A stretch of 64,000 nt of DNA. Origin: Leguminivora glycinivorella. Its lineage: Eukaryota; Arthropoda; Insecta; Lepidoptera; Tortricidae. Positions 28,904 through 39,535 of the stretch are shown here, piece by piece. The first letter of the stretch is position 1. Every line of letters begins with the position of its first letter. Location: the NCBI RefSeq assembly GCF_023078275.1, contig NC_062971.1, forward strand, positions 9,362,001 to 9,426,000, given 5' to 3'. The position numbers and the translations under genes were made by a program. The notes under the pieces were generated by a model that was given only the letters and a program-made list of their open reading frames with translations, searched no databases and was not told the DNA's origin.

Positions 28904-29071
28904 CTAGTCAGGCCTATAGATAGGTATTCTTGGGATGAATTCGATGAGTAGCACATACTCCATCATGGAGGAGGAGTCACAGTGCTGCTTGGTGAGCCGC
29001 CAGCGCAGCCCCAGCTTGTTGTACAGGCGGCTGTTCTCCCACTCCAACAGCTTGTTCAGTGAGTGTTGTGT
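28904..29071 (-). CDS. CHIC2: CHIC gene, coding exon 3 and stop
   Basis: Acceptor TTTGCAG before 29071; begins TQHSLNKLLEWE; stop TAG at 28906-28904. Confidence 0.92.
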   Translation of the reverse strand, partial: TQHSLNKLLEWENSRLYNKLGLRWRLTKQHCDSSSMMEYVLLIEFIPRIPIYRPD

Positions 29072-31063
29072 CTGCAAATATAAGACATAAAACACAGTTA
29101 ATATGTCTTTCACTGCAATAACAGCAACAATAGCTATGTGCGAATTTGCGCGTACATTTTATATATTGTCCATTCAAATTCTATCTGTGAATACATACCT
29201 GTAATTGGCTTTGTGTTTTTTTTTTTTTTTTTTTTTTTTTTCTCTTTATTTAGAAGAAGTAGTTTGATTGGTACATAATTGCATTTAGAACAATAATTGT
29301 TATTACACAAACATTGTTATTATGTAATTTGGGGTTAAAAAATTAATACCAGGGGCCCGTTTCTCGAAAGGTACAAGCCTTGTATTACAAGTGCGCGAAC
29401 TGTCAAATCGTATGGGTTGTCATGGAAACACACTTGTAATACAAGGCTTGTACCTTTCGAGAAACGGGCCCCTGACTGTTATTTTTGAAAGTGAACAGGC
29501 AGTTAATAGCTGTAAAAATGTAACTGTATAAAACAATATAGGCATGTACCAATTTTATCTTGTGTGAAGTCATGAGTGCATTATCTGACTCATTAACATT
29601 GTCCTACATTAACAAAATATGTCAGCTTAAAAACAACACTTTGGCATAGTCCAAAGTCATTAATCAGTAGTACACATTATTATAATTTCAAGTAAAAACT
29701 ATGACTTATAGACAAACTGCAAATCCATTAAACTAATTTTATAATGAGCTTACTTAGGAATGTTTTGGCAATAGACTAAATACTAGATAGATAGATGTTT
29801 GTGAATTTCCCATCCAAAAACTAAAGACCAGATTTTAATAAATGGGACCTGTAGGGCTAAATAATTGAGACTGATGAGTTTCTTAGACTGATTTTAGTAA
29901 TATTTATATTATATTTTTCAATAAAGAACTTATAGCAGAAATCTTACAAGGTTGAAAAGAATATCCCCTGTGTTTTTGTCAGTCAAAAAAGTATCAATTG
30001 ATCTATTTCAGTTAATTAAGTAAGAACTTACCCTTTTACTAAGACAAATGACTGGCCAGAGAGAGCATCCAAGAGTACAGCAACAACAGACACAGCCGCA
30101 GAACAGCCACTTAACATTAACTGGCAGTGTTTTCTTCAGGACACTGTTGATGCGTGCCACTGTGGCCTGGTACTCTTCAGGGGCTACTCGGGACTGCAAG
30201 CCCGATGGGAACTCCCCATTAAATCGATTACTTAAACCAAAACTGAAAACATAATAAATTATGAGTTTTGGTATGAATCAGTTGTTGTATCTTTAAGACT
30301 TTACATTCTAATAAAGTTTGAGTTTCTAATTCAAACCAAAATAGCCAAATATAGTAATGTCAATATAAAGTTAATACATAAACTAAATGCTATATAAATA
30401 TGAGACCTTTAGACATCAAAATAGGATGCTTAGATAGTTTAGTAATACTTTGTTAATTTAAAAGTTAGTTGAATCTACCAAAATGACCTCTGTACATGAA
30501 TAACATTAGTAGACACAGTCACTAAAAACCTTGGATAAATACCAGAGCAATATCGCAGAGAATTATCAAATAGGTTAATACAAATTCAGGAAATAATATT
30601 ACAGTCAAATCAGGGCAAGATCCTCTTATTAACATGAGCAATGTAAAACATAATTTCCTTTCATATGTACTCAAGTAATAAAATTAGTGTGTTGAGATGA
30701 ACCTGAAATACTTAAGGGTCATTGTAGTTACAGTAGGTTCAATAGCATAAGATTTGATCGATGGTCAATGTCCTACCCCAAGGAAAGACCTTCAAGAGAT
30801 AGGTCGCAGATAACAAAGGAACAATATACAATTGCAGACATGTTGATACGTCCAATAGTGTTTTGACCAATATTAGTACTTAATTTTAGGCTAGTTCACG
30901 GTGCTACATTAAATATATAATGAATATGGTATATTAATCCTTACACTGTCATGTTACCAGCTCCCCGTACGACTATAGGATCAGGCACTAATGTCACATG
31001 AGTCTCCTCTATATTCTCTTCACTCTCAGTCTCATCCGGGTAAATTGCATCAAAATCTGCCAT
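28904..31063 (-). CDS. CHIC2: CHIC-family (cysteine-rich hydrophobic domain) protein
   Basis: Three minus-strand exons join cleanly (31063-30945, 30242-30032, 29071-28904; phases 2 and 0) into 165 residues, the same length as human CHIC2. It starts MADFDAIY, then an acidic stretch, then DPIVVRGAGNMTVFGLSNRF. The hallmark CGCVCCCCTLGCSLWPVICL stretch follows at about 88-107. The C-terminus is KLLEWENSRLYNKLGLRWRL and MMEYVLLIEF, ending YRPD. CHIC proteins are palmitoylated on the cysteine cluster and associate with the plasma membrane and vesicles; a role in regulated secretion or trafficking has been proposed. Match to the family is strong along the whole length. The introns are 702 bp and 960 bp; the second holds a MITE. 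The mammalian symbol is used by analogy; insects usually have a single CHIC gene. Confidence 0.95.
29218..29242. repeat. Poly(T) tract in the CHIC intron
   Basis: About 24 T residues next to 'tctctttatttagaagaagt'. It may be the tail of a minus-oriented retroposon. Confidence 0.6.
29350..29474. mobile_element. Near-perfect hairpin MITE in CHIC intron 2
   Basis: CAGGGGCCCGTTTCTCGAAA, then GGTACAAGCCTTGTATTACAAG, is mirrored at 29431-29474. 125 bp with about 45-bp arms. Non-coding. This hairpin type is widespread in moths. Confidence 0.9.
30032..30242 (-). CDS. CHIC2: CHIC gene, coding exon 2 with the cysteine cluster
   Basis: Acceptor TTTTCAG before 30242, donor GTAAGT after 30032. Carries VFGLSNRF through CLSKR, including the cysteine-rich hydrophobic segment. 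Confidence 0.92.
30945..31063 (-). CDS. CHIC2: CHIC gene, coding exon 1
   Basis: ATG at 31063-31061, donor GTAAGG after 30945. Encodes residues 1-39 plus two bases of the next codon. Confidence 0.9.
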
Positions 31064-31900
31064 TTTACTTAATCACTAACTTAAATAAAATATGATTTTG
31101 TATATTTTTAACACATAACAAAACACAGTTTTTGTTTGTTGAATTACAACATCCATGGAAGAAAATTTGAGTGACGTTTTCAAATACAAATTCAGTGTTG
31201 CTGTACTTCTTTTTATAATGGCAAACCAGAATCTGTGTTTGTGTTATTTATTTAAGAATAGTCTTAAATGGCTCCTAAAACAGACATCAATATTTTAAGA
31301 AAAATTGTAAAAAGGCGTCATTTGTACATAAATAATCAATTTACAGTATTTTGAGGATATACATTATTATCATTTATTTTTGACTAACTAGTGTACGCCA
31401 GTCTATTACCACCTTAACGTTAATATAACTACCCTAGTTCTGCTACTCTCCAACAGATGGCCCGAAAGAAGTTCAAAGTTCAACCGACGTGTGTGGTTAC
31501 TAGTGTTGTTGTTAGATGGCGTGATTATACCAAGCCCCCATTATACCAAATATTTCAGCAAGAACTGTGACTCGTTTTAAAATTACTTACTTATTAAAGT
31601 TATTAACTTACTACCAACATACCAATTACGACAGAATACGTATATTTAAGACGCAACAGGAGGGGTACATTTTTCATACAAACGCTCTTTCCTCCCTGGT
31701 TTTTGAAACTAGAAGCTAGAGCTATGGTTTAACCGTACGTGCCAGTATCAGCAAGTGAATGATTCCAATATTGAATCGCGAGCGTAGCGAGTTGTTCGAA
31801 AAGTGGAATATTGATCGGTGTGAGGGGCTTCAAGGCAAGACGGCAGGTTAAACACATTTGCCACCGAGTGAAACACAATATTTTTCACTAAGTAAATACA
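31064..31900. other. CHIC 5' flank and repeat-derived sequence
   Basis: The CHIC leader and promoter should lie just above 31063, but no TATA box is evident. From about 31700 the sequence (TTTAACCGTACG..., GAATCGCGAGCGTAGCGAG) is a dispersed repeat related to 32455-32520 and 36770-36930. Confidence 0.45.
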
Positions 31901-31924
31901 TATTAGATACTTATATATGAAAAT

Positions 31925-32143
31925 GGACCATACTACAGAGCAATCAAAGTTTATAATAAACTACCCACCTCTTTAAAATCAGAACAGTCGGACTCAAAAT
32001 TCATAAATAACCTAAAAACTATGTTAATAGATAAATGCTATTACACAATAGCTGAATTTATGGAGGATATGACTTGTAATTTGTATTTTAACTTATCTAT
32101 TTTTGTAATTTACTTGCATCATAAACAGCTATACTGTATTTAG
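31925..32143 (+). pseudogene. LINE reverse-transcriptase C-terminal fragment
   Basis: A 72-codon open segment ends at TAG (32141-32143): YYRAIKVYNKLPTSLKSEQ, then FINNLKTMLIDKCYY and AEFME. 'A.K.YN.LP..LK' and 'F...LK..L..K.YY...EF' are the usual end of jockey/CR1-like ORF2 proteins in insects. The upstream RT is missing, so it is a 5'-truncated copy, as LINEs often leave. Confidence 0.75.
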
Positions 32144-32844
32144 ATCCTAAGTATTAAGTATAGTGATAAATAAATAATAAGTATATTGGTATAAGCTAAG
32201 TAGGTATTTGTGATACAAAATATTGTAAAGTACCAATTCTTGCTATACCCTTTTCATATATGTACCTATTGTAAAAATTATATGGTATAAAGAACTATTG
32301 AACTAAATGCACATAAGAGAATAAAATACTAACTGTAAAACATGAATAGGTAGTTAGAGTCTAGAGAAGAGTCGTGGAATGTATTGGGGTCTATACATTT
32401 CACGACTCCTCTCTTCCCGAAAAGACTATTTGTTTTACAAGGTGGCAAAGTTGTTGTTTAACCGTCCGCGCAAGTGAAAGTTTCCAAGATTGAACCGCGA
32501 GCGCAGCGATTTTATCTTAAAACTAACAGTTTGGAAATTTATTTAGACGCCCCGAAAATCAATCATAACCTAAATCAAAGCTATTCTTACTTATAGGTAC
32601 TTTTGTAACAGGCTATTAGTGTACGTAAATATGTATTAGACAAGTACCGTAGGTACATATACCTAATGAACATTATCCTTCAATATGTAACCACTATGTT
32701 AAATGATAGGCCTACATACTCGCGGGGCTACTATCACGTACCTAGTGTACCTACGCTTTGATAAGGCACAGCTGTGACCCACAAACTTGATGCTTGTCAA
32801 ACGGCTATTATCTAAGTAAGTATTAAGTTTACGAGATACGTAGG
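32144..32844. repeat. LINE 3' tail and dispersed repeat fragments
   Basis: 32144-32340 is probably the untranslated tail of the LINE above. An inverted pair ('agagaagagtcgtggaatgt' near 32361 and 'catttcacgactcctctctt' near 32396) forms a small hairpin. 32445-32560 is a fragment of the TTTAACCGTNCG repeat. No gene. Confidence 0.45.
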
Positions 32845-33199
32845 TATACCGGGTGGGGTCTGTAACAAAAGCAAAAAATTAAACTGTAGGCTGTACTCCT
32901 TACCCTGACCAACATTTCTTCAACGACTTTTAAAAATAACTTGTATTTTGTTATTTATCACCCTTGAAAGTTTTTCCTAAGAGGTAATGTACTGCGAATT
33001 CTGTTAAGTCTAAAGTGTGACTGACAACGTCAATGACAACAATAATGGCGTCCATTGAAGCTAATATTTAGTTTATATGAAAAATTAGAAAATTAAAAAC
33101 TTCATAATTTTTAAAAGTCGCTGAGGAAATGTTGGTTAGTTTAAGGAGTACAGCTAACAGTTTAATTTTTTGCTTTTGTTACAGACCCCACCCTGTATA
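32845..33199. mobile_element. MITE with GGGTGGGGTCTGTAACAAAA ends
   Basis: The left end TATACCGGGTGGGGTCTGTA is mirrored by TACAGACCCCACCCTGTATA at the right. A central segment with 'gacaacgtcaatgacaacaa' is shared with the inverted truncated copy at 21826-22128. 355 bp, non-coding. Confidence 0.85.
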
Positions 33200-33479
33200 A
33201 TATACACAACATATATCCGTTTGTCTTATTGATTGTGGGTGAATTAATCTGGTCTATTTACTTTTAATACTGACATAAATAATTTGATAATATCTAATTA
33301 CTTACCCAATTCTTGACTTATCCAATTCCTGCAGCAATATCATCTTTTTACTCGTAAGAGTCGTACGTATGACACGTTTTTATCTTCCGTCTCAAGCTGT
33401 GCATCAGCATCACTCATATACTAGTTAGAACGTACGAGTAACACATATTGGTGACAAATGATACAGAAAGGACCATCAT

Positions 33480-33790
33480 AGCCCTTTTGCTAGGCTTCCT
33501 AATACTTCTTCTTCCTTGGGGGACACCTTACATACACAGATCATCCTAGCCCCAAACTAAGCAAAGCTGGGTGCTAGGCGACGATATACATACTTATATA
33601 GATAAATACAAACTTACATACGTAGGAAACATCCATGACCCAGGAACAAATATCTGTGCTCATCAAACAAATGTATGCCCTTACCGGGATTCGAAGCGGG
33701 CCTCCCCTATGCCAATCCTGTGTGCTTTCTGAGATTATTTTCTGAAAAATCGTTATATCGTTATACATCAGCTCGTTTGTCACATTATTT
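33480..33790 (-). repeat. tRNA-derived SINE
   Basis: On the minus strand the B-box-like CTTCGAATCCCGGTAAGGGC is followed by the stretch typical of moth SINEs ('gatgagcacagatatttgtt', GCCTAGCACCCAGC). The forward phrase 'accgggattcgaagcgggcc' is its mark. A tail lies near 33540-33480. It is not a working tRNA. Confidence 0.65.
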
Positions 33791-33930
33791 TTACAGGTAC
33801 ATTAAAGTTACGCGTTATCTCAGAATACCTACTTAAGTATCTATTTTCTTTTAAGTACTTAGGTGAAAACAAATTTTAATACGCCGTGTCAAATACTAGT
33901 ACATGGCGCGTGATGTAGATTTCTGCCCAC

Positions 33931-34969
33931 CAGTGTTGGCCGAACGTCAATGCAATTAACCATTAAAAATTAACCATTGAAAACGTTAATTGCCATTAAC
34001 CATTGACAATTGACGGAAAATTAATTGTTAATTTATTTATTATTCATTTATTTATTTCGAAAAATTAACAATTGAAAAGGATTAATGGCTAATTGCTACA
34101 CAAACAATTAAAAATTAAATTAATTGCTAATGTAAATTTAAAGTGTCATTGACAATTAACAATTAACAAAAATAAATTGTGTAATTTAAAAAAGACGAAA
34201 CATATAAAAGTTTTAAGTAGGTAGGTACAGTCAACCAATTGGAACCCTAGGCCACTCTACAACCATGACAAAATGACAAGCAGTTCAGATTTCTTACAAT
34301 CTGATTTCTAATGTCACTGTGACATAGTTTTACAGTGGCTAGGGTTCCAATTGGTTGACTGTACTTATTTTGAGATTTCTATACTGCTCTTCGTGAACCC
34401 TGGTTGTGGTTGTACCTAGTGGAATTCAGGTTTAGTGCAACATAAAATCAAGCCGTTTTCGTCATCCAACTCGCCTTTATGAGTACTTGGGTGAGCAGTA
34501 TCCAAGGTAGAGCTGATACTGAACCCTGGCTGCACCTAGAGGAACTCGGGTTCGGTACAACACACGCGTGTCTATGTCGCACCAAACCTGAGTTACTCTA
34601 GGCACTGCCAGGGTTTAGGCCGGGTCATTCTGCTGGGCCTTATTGACTCACTGAAGTTTGTTTTCATATGATTTATAATTTTTAAATACTTTTAATAAAA
34701 TAGTAGTACCTATCAATTATTAGTTCATAAAAAAAGTAAATTAATTGCATTAAACATAATTGCAATTGAAATCAATGATCATTAATTTTTATTAACTTTA
34801 ATGGCATTAATCAGTTTGCATTGACAATCAATGGCATTAAGCTTCGCAAAAATTAAATGGCAATTACATTTAATTGCAATTACCATTAATGCAATTGATT
34901 AATTGCGAAATCAATGGCCAATGCAATTGATTAATGGTCAATGGCAATTGACGATTACGGCCAACACTG
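33931..34969. mobile_element. hAT-type non-autonomous element with 8-bp TSD
   Basis: The ends are CAGTGTTGGCCG and its mirror CGGCCAACACTG. Both are bordered by the perfect 8-bp direct repeat CTGCCCAC (33923-33930 and 34970-34977). An 8-bp duplication and CAG/CTG tips are diagnostic of hAT elements. The arms are long and built of ATTAAC/AATTGCC words. The centre holds a nested MITE and duplicated 'gaaccctgg' segments. There is no transposase, so movement was in trans. Confidence 0.93.
34228..34361. mobile_element. Nested MITE with CAGTCAACCAATTGGAACCC ends
   Basis: CAGTCAACCAATTGGAACCC and its mirror bound 134 bp. TA lies on both outer sides, as for Tc1/mariner targets. It sits within the hAT element, so it inserted later (or was carried along). 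Confidence 0.88.
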
Positions 34970-34998
34970 CTGCCCACACTAAAGGAGTACACTTACAT

Positions 34999-36150
34999 AA
35001 ATAATTTTTAAGAAAAAAAAACCGTCGCCTTTCGGGTTCTGGTGAAAGCTACTTGCGAATGTTGGATTATGTAGAAATGTGTAGGTAAGTATTTTTTAAA
35101 ACTGCTTTTAATGCTTTAATTATTAGATGGCAACACAAATGAATATACGTATAACGTTAAGGTTTGAGGAGTTTCCTCAATTCCTCATGAATCCGATTAT
35201 ATTATAAGAAATCGAAGCTTGACAAACTTTGACTTGAAAACTCAATATGCTTAACAAACAAAACTAAATAAATGTCACTGTTCTGAACTTAAATGCATGC
35301 TTTTCTTACAAAAATACCAAAGTCACTATGAGTGTGCCGTTCAGATTTGAGGAGTTCGGTTCTGACTATCATCAGCAGTTCCACTGCACCAAATGTCACT
35401 GTTCTGGACGTAAGTGCATGCTGTTCTTATAAAAATACCAAAGTCACTATAAGCGTGCCGTTCAGATTTGAGGAGTTCGGTTCTGACCATCATCAGTAGT
35501 TCCACTGTACCAAATGTCACTGTTCTGGACGAAAGTGCATGCTGTTCTTATAAAAATACCAAAGTCACTATAAGCGTGCCGTTCAGATTTGAGGAGTTCG
35601 GTTCTGACCATCATCAGCAATTCCACTGCACCAAATGTCACTGTTCTGGACGAAAGTACATGCTGTTCTTATAAAAATACCAAAGTCACTATAAGCGTGC
35701 CGTTCAGATTTGAGGAGTTCGGTTCTGACCATCATCAGCAATTCCACTGCACCAAATGTCACTGTTCTGGACGAAAGTGCATGCTGTTCTTATAAAAAGA
35801 CCAAAGTCACTATAAGCGTGCCGTTCAGATTTGAAGAGTTCCGTTCTGGCCATCATCAGCAGTTCCACTGCACCAAATGTCACTGTTCCGTACCTAAATG
35901 CATGCTGTTCCTTTAAAACACACAAAAATCACCATATGTATGCCTTTCAGATTCGAGGAGTTCCCTCGATTTCTCCAGGATCCCATCATCAGAACTGGGT
36001 TCTGAGAAAAATGGGACCAATCTGTATTTCAATCAAAAAAAATAAATTTCAAAATCGGTCCAGTAACGACGGAGATATCGAGGAACAAACATAAAAAAAA
36101 ACATACAGACGACTTGATAACCGTCCGTCTTGAGAGATATGAGGCGACGG
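34999..36150 (+). mobile_element. Minisatellite-bearing element, copy A
   Basis: The ends carry AAACCGTCGCCT and its mirror (GAGGCGACGG). The inside has about five to six tandem copies of a 121-bp unit ('ttcagatttgaggagttcgg', then CACTGCACCAAATGTCACTG) at 35335, 35456, 35577, 35698 and 35819. The far end has 'ttctccaggatcccatcatc' and a 'ggagatatcgaggaacaaac' block. It is the inverted counterpart of copy B (47561-48727). No transposase. The ORFs reported in the units shift frame at each repeat. Confidence 0.85.
35335..35940 (+). repeat. 121-bp tandem repeat array (copy A)
   Basis: Five successive units with exact 121-bp spacing of the 'ccgttcagatttgaggagtt' phrase. Few differences between units point to recent expansion or homogenisation. 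Confidence 0.92.
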
Positions 36151-36435
36151 ATAAAAAAATGTATGACTGTAGATATTTAATCCAGTGGAAAAGGGTACTG
36201 CGAAAGGCAAGTATATATTCTAAAGGCTCTAGGTGCCTTGCTAATTCGCAATACCTACATGTTCCAGTATAAAATGAGCCGGCTCCGATACTTTACAGAT
36301 TTTGATGCTCCGTAATCGTCCGGCACCTGTAAGACCAAGTTATTCTGGGCAAACCAGGATGTTGGTAGAAGTTTGGTGAATAGTTGGGCAGGTTATATTT
36401 TATAATAGGCGGGCGGTTATTATGCGACATGTGCG

Positions 36436-36442
36436 TATAAAA
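36436..36442 (+). promoter_or_regulatory. TATA box of cuticular protein gene A
   Basis: TATAAAA about 66 bases before the ATG at 36502. A transcription start is expected near 36465 ('gcttcacaca'). TATA boxes are usual in insect cuticle genes. Confidence 0.75.
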
Positions 36443-36501
36443 CCGCCGCACGGGCACCCCCGGCTTCACACAACGTTGGGACGCATTGCACCGCACGCAA
36501 A

Positions 36502-36507
36502 ATGAAG
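36502..36507 (+). CDS. Cuticular protein A, exon 1 (Met-Lys)
   Basis: ATGAAG followed directly by the donor GTAAGTTATC. Too short for ORF detection; inferred from the family gene structure, the TATA box and phase. Confidence 0.85.
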
Positions 36508-38601
36508 GTAAGTTATCACTATCGTATTACAATAAACACAGAATCATTCCAAAGAAAGAAATATTCAACATTTCGATATATTTTGATTACATTTGTGTAG
36601 GAACCATGCTTAAATAGGATAGGAATTAATTAAGTGCCAGATATGCGTTTGTTTCTTTCTACTGGATAACCGAACCGAACTTACCAGAAAAAAAATAGAT
36701 TATATATTTTTCCTAGTACTTATTAATTTCATTCGTGTTGGTGTGGTGAAAAAATTTGCGTTTCATTCGGTGGCAAAGTTTGTTTAACCTTCGTGCATTG
36801 AATTGAAACCCATGCAACGCTGAAGTTTCCACTTTTCGAACGCTACGCTCGCGGTTAATATTTGAATCTTTCGCTTGCTCGGGTATCAATATCAATATCG
36901 GCACGTACGGTTACAGAACAACTTTGCCACATTGTATAACAAATAACCAGGGAGCGTACTTTTCGTGCCGATGACATCAATTTGACGTCACGCTCCATAT
37001 AGGGTGATCACAAATTGTTTTATTGTTAATTATTAATCATTAGTCATCAATCATTTTAAGTTATGAATTTCTTTGCATGGTAATGAATGCAAGAAGGATG
37101 GTGTGCTTTACGTTAGAGAGAAATTCTCTTTTCTACGTATTTCTTGTAATGTGTTGTTAACAATACTATTTAATTAAATTTATTTATAAAAACAAATCAA
37201 ATAATTTTATTCACGTTTCACATTTCAAGTAGGTATTATTTATGCCACATGTAAATGGACTACTGTATTTGAAGTAATTTGTATACGATTAAAATGATTG
37301 ACGACTAATGATTAATAATTTACAATAAAACTATTTGTGATCACCTATACGGAGCGTGACGTCAGATTAATGTCATCGGCATGAAAAGTACGCTCCCTGC
37401 AAATAACTATTAAAATAAGCAATTGAAATAACTAAAGAAATTTGTTAATATAGAGCGTGTATTTTTTTGATAGGCTTTAATTTTGTATAGGCCCAAATGG
37501 TGTAGGTAGCCTAACTGTTAGAGATTAGATCGACAAAATGCGGAGACTACTGTCCCTACTTGGAACCGAGGGAGTTATTACTTGTCCACTTTGAGATTTT
37601 TTCAGTCGGTATATTTTTGTGTGTACCTATCTAGTGCTCATTTAATGAATTAGCAGTCAAATCAGATTATGTCCTAAATAAATTTGATACATTGATTTGC
37701 AGTTTTTGGCCGTAATTCTTCTCGCGCTGTGGCGTCAAGCTGCCTGCGTCGTCCCTGTATCTCCTTTGGGGTACGCGCGGCCAGCGTTCGCCCCGTTAGG
37801 CGTAGCGCCTGGATTGGCCCCGCTCGGCGTAGCCCCGGGGTTGGCACCACTGGGCGTAGCACCCAGATTGGCACCCGTGGTGGCGCACCCGGGTTTAGCT
37901 CCCATCGGAGTAGCACCTAGGGTCGCGGCGGTCGCCCCGGCTGTTGACGAATATGACCCTAACCCGCAGTATTCTTACGCCTACGACATTCAGGATGCTC
38001 TAACCGGTAAGCATTATTTTAAGGTGCGATTTAAGTTTCATTTGTTTGAAAATCGTTTTATCTGTAGGTACAATTCTATAATCGATAGTTGATCGATAGT
38101 AAATTGATTTAATTCTATTGCAGTGTTCGCATTTAAATTTCTATATAATTAACGTCATGTAAATTTTGCTCCAGTTGAAACTTTGATAACGCTAATGGCT
38201 GAAATTCGGCGCGGCGTTCGAATTCGTAAATTCGTATGCGGTTTGTGTTACATTGCGGACTGTTGAGGTTACATCAGGTTACATAGAGTTCAGTACACCA
38301 ATTAAATACCACAATGTAATGAAACTCGCATGGTAGTTCTAGTACCGTATAAATGGGCCCAAAAGTAAACTAAAATGAAATTACTAAAGTGTGTCAATGA
38401 TTGTGATCAGGTGACTCGAAGAGCCAGCAGGAGACGCGGTCGGGCGACGTGGTGCAGGGCTCGTACTCGCTGGTGGAGCCGGACGGGTCGCGGCGCGTGG
38501 TCGAGTACACGGCCGACCCGCACAACGGGTTCAACGCCGTCGTGCACAAGGAACCCCTCGCCGCGGTCAAGGCTGTCGCCGCGCCCGCCTACATACACTA
38601 G
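36502..38601 (+). CDS. RR-2 cuticular protein A (three exons)
   Basis: Exons 36502-36507, 37703-38006 and 38411-38601 join (phases 0 and 1) into 166 residues. Residues 1-17 are a signal peptide (MKFLAVILLALW...). Residues 23-80 repeat APLGVAPGL/R-type units. Residues 88-150 are the Rebers-Riddiford RR-2 chitin-binding domain: YSYAYDIQDALTGDSKSQ, then GSYSLVEPDGSRRVVEYTAD and NGFNAVV. RR-2 proteins are secreted and bind chitin in hard cuticle. The two-codon first exon followed by an intron is typical of this gene family. The first intron (1.2 kb) carries a hAT MITE with its TSD. Exon 3 is GC-rich, giving spurious ORFs on both strands. Orthologue identity within the large CPR family cannot be settled. 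Confidence 0.93.
36770..36939. repeat. Dispersed TTTAACC...GCTACGCTCGCGG repeat
   Basis: Contains 'tttcgaacgctacgctcgcg' and ends CTTTGCCACATTGTATAACAAATAAC. Related sequence occurs at 51290-51480 and near 31720 and 32455. It is the target into which the adjacent hAT MITE inserted. Confidence 0.6.
36948..37399. mobile_element. hAT-type MITE with 8-bp TSD CAAATAAC
   Basis: CAGGGAGCGTACTTTTC opens it and the mirror closes it. Arms of about 110 bp include GACGTCACGCTCC and 'attattaatcattagtc'. Perfect 8-bp direct repeats CAAATAAC flank it (36940-36947, 37400-37407). It lies in intron 1 of cuticular gene A. A related unoccupied site exists at 51458-51471 (CAAATAACTATTAA). Confidence 0.93.
37703..38006 (+). 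CDS. Cuticular protein A, exon 2
   Basis: Acceptor ATTTGCAG (37702) to donor GTAAGC (38007). Encodes the rest of the signal peptide, the AP(L/I)GVAP repeats and the start of the RR-2 domain. Confidence 0.9.
38411..38601 (+). CDS. Cuticular protein A, exon 3 and stop
   Basis: Acceptor GTGATCAG; completes the split glycine codon, then DSKSQQETRSGDVVQGSYSL and the rest of the RR-2 domain, ending AYIH and TAG. Confidence 0.9.
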
Positions 38602-39240
38602 TCGACTAAAAACCAAGATTTTTCGCTGTCTGTCTTTTTATCTCTTGCGTATTCGAGTGATAGAAAGGAAGACGGCGAGCGAGTGAAGCTTGCGGAAAAA
38701 AGTTTGCGGTGGCACCTCAGTGATAAAAATGGTAGAGAAAGATACATTAGGAAATGGTTATTTCCGAATTCGGGATTCAAGTAATATTATAGAATCAGAG
38801 ACTTTTAGAACATCAGGGAGTCCAGAATTATTAACAATGCCTGACAACGCTAAATGCGTTATACCTATTTTACATGAATCTGGTTAGTGTAAGATGAAAG
38901 GGGAAAAGCAATATTTTTGTTATATATTCTTGTATGTGTTAGACGGAGAGTTCCCAAAATCTTTTTTGATTTGGAACAATAAGTAAGATGGATGTCACAT
39001 TAATTTATTAATCAGAAAGATCGAACCTACAATGCATTGTTGAGACTGGTATTAAGTAGAATAGATAAATGTGATTATTACATCTAATAATAACTTCTTT
39101 CACTAACGATATTCATTCAGAGCGTTACCGTGAACTGTCTGCCAATGTGACCTGAACCTTATTTATATAGAGAAGTATTGTTTTTTTTATTAACAAGTAA
39201 GTAGTTGTTGATTGTTACAGCTAAGGTAATAAATAAGAGG
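38602..39240 (+). other. 3' UTR of cuticular protein gene A
   Basis: About 630 bases from TAG to an AATAAA signal. Small ORFs here have no family match. Confidence 0.5.
39228..39233 (+). terminator. Polyadenylation signal AATAAA, cuticular gene A
   Basis: AATAAA in 'ctaaggtaataaataagagg', the first canonical plus-strand signal in good context after the stop. Confidence 0.5.
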
Positions 39241-39309
39241 AATCAAAAAACTTTATTTAATTCTACAAATATAGTTGCCCGTGTGGTGACGAGTTAAGAA
39301 TTTCACCAC

Positions 39310-39535
39310 CCCTTTCTTCCCGTGGGTGTCGTAGAAGGCGACTGTGGGATATGGGGTAAATTGTGGCGTAGGCGAGAGGCTGGCAACCTGTCATGTCACT
39401 GCAATGTCACAGTTTCGTTTTCTTTCAACCCCTTATTTGCCAAGAGTGGCACTGAAGCTTTAGTAGTTTCATGTGCTCTGCCTACCCCTTTATGGGATAC
39501 AGGCGTGATTGTATGTATGTATGTATGTATATTAC
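39310..39535 (+). repeat. SINE with ATGT-repeat tail
   Basis: CCGTGGGTGTCGTAGAAGGC, GGGATATGGGGTAAATTGTG and 'gcgagaggctggcaacctgt', then 'ccccttatttgccaagagtg' and CTACCCCTTTATGGGATACA, ending in (ATGT)n at about 39513-39532. This is a common moth SINE (from memory). A fragment is embedded in the composite element at 12908. Confidence 0.8.

Noticed and set aside
29350..29474. Possible microRNA precursor in the CHIC intron
   Set aside because: The hairpin is nearly perfect over 45 bp, with the symmetry and ends of a dispersed MITE. Animal microRNA hairpins are shorter in pairing and have bulges.
35335..35940. Series of 68-75-codon ORFs in the 121-bp arrays (also 47800-48400, 51700-52200, 55280-55620)
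   Set aside because: 121 is not a multiple of three, so each ORF shifts frame and stops within about 1.5 units. They open on both strands and are by-products of the repeat, not genes.
38375..38686. 103-codon ORF rich in Arg/Thr over cuticular exon 3
   Set aside because: Wrong frame of the GC-rich RR-2 exon. The RR-2 reading with splice phase fits fully.
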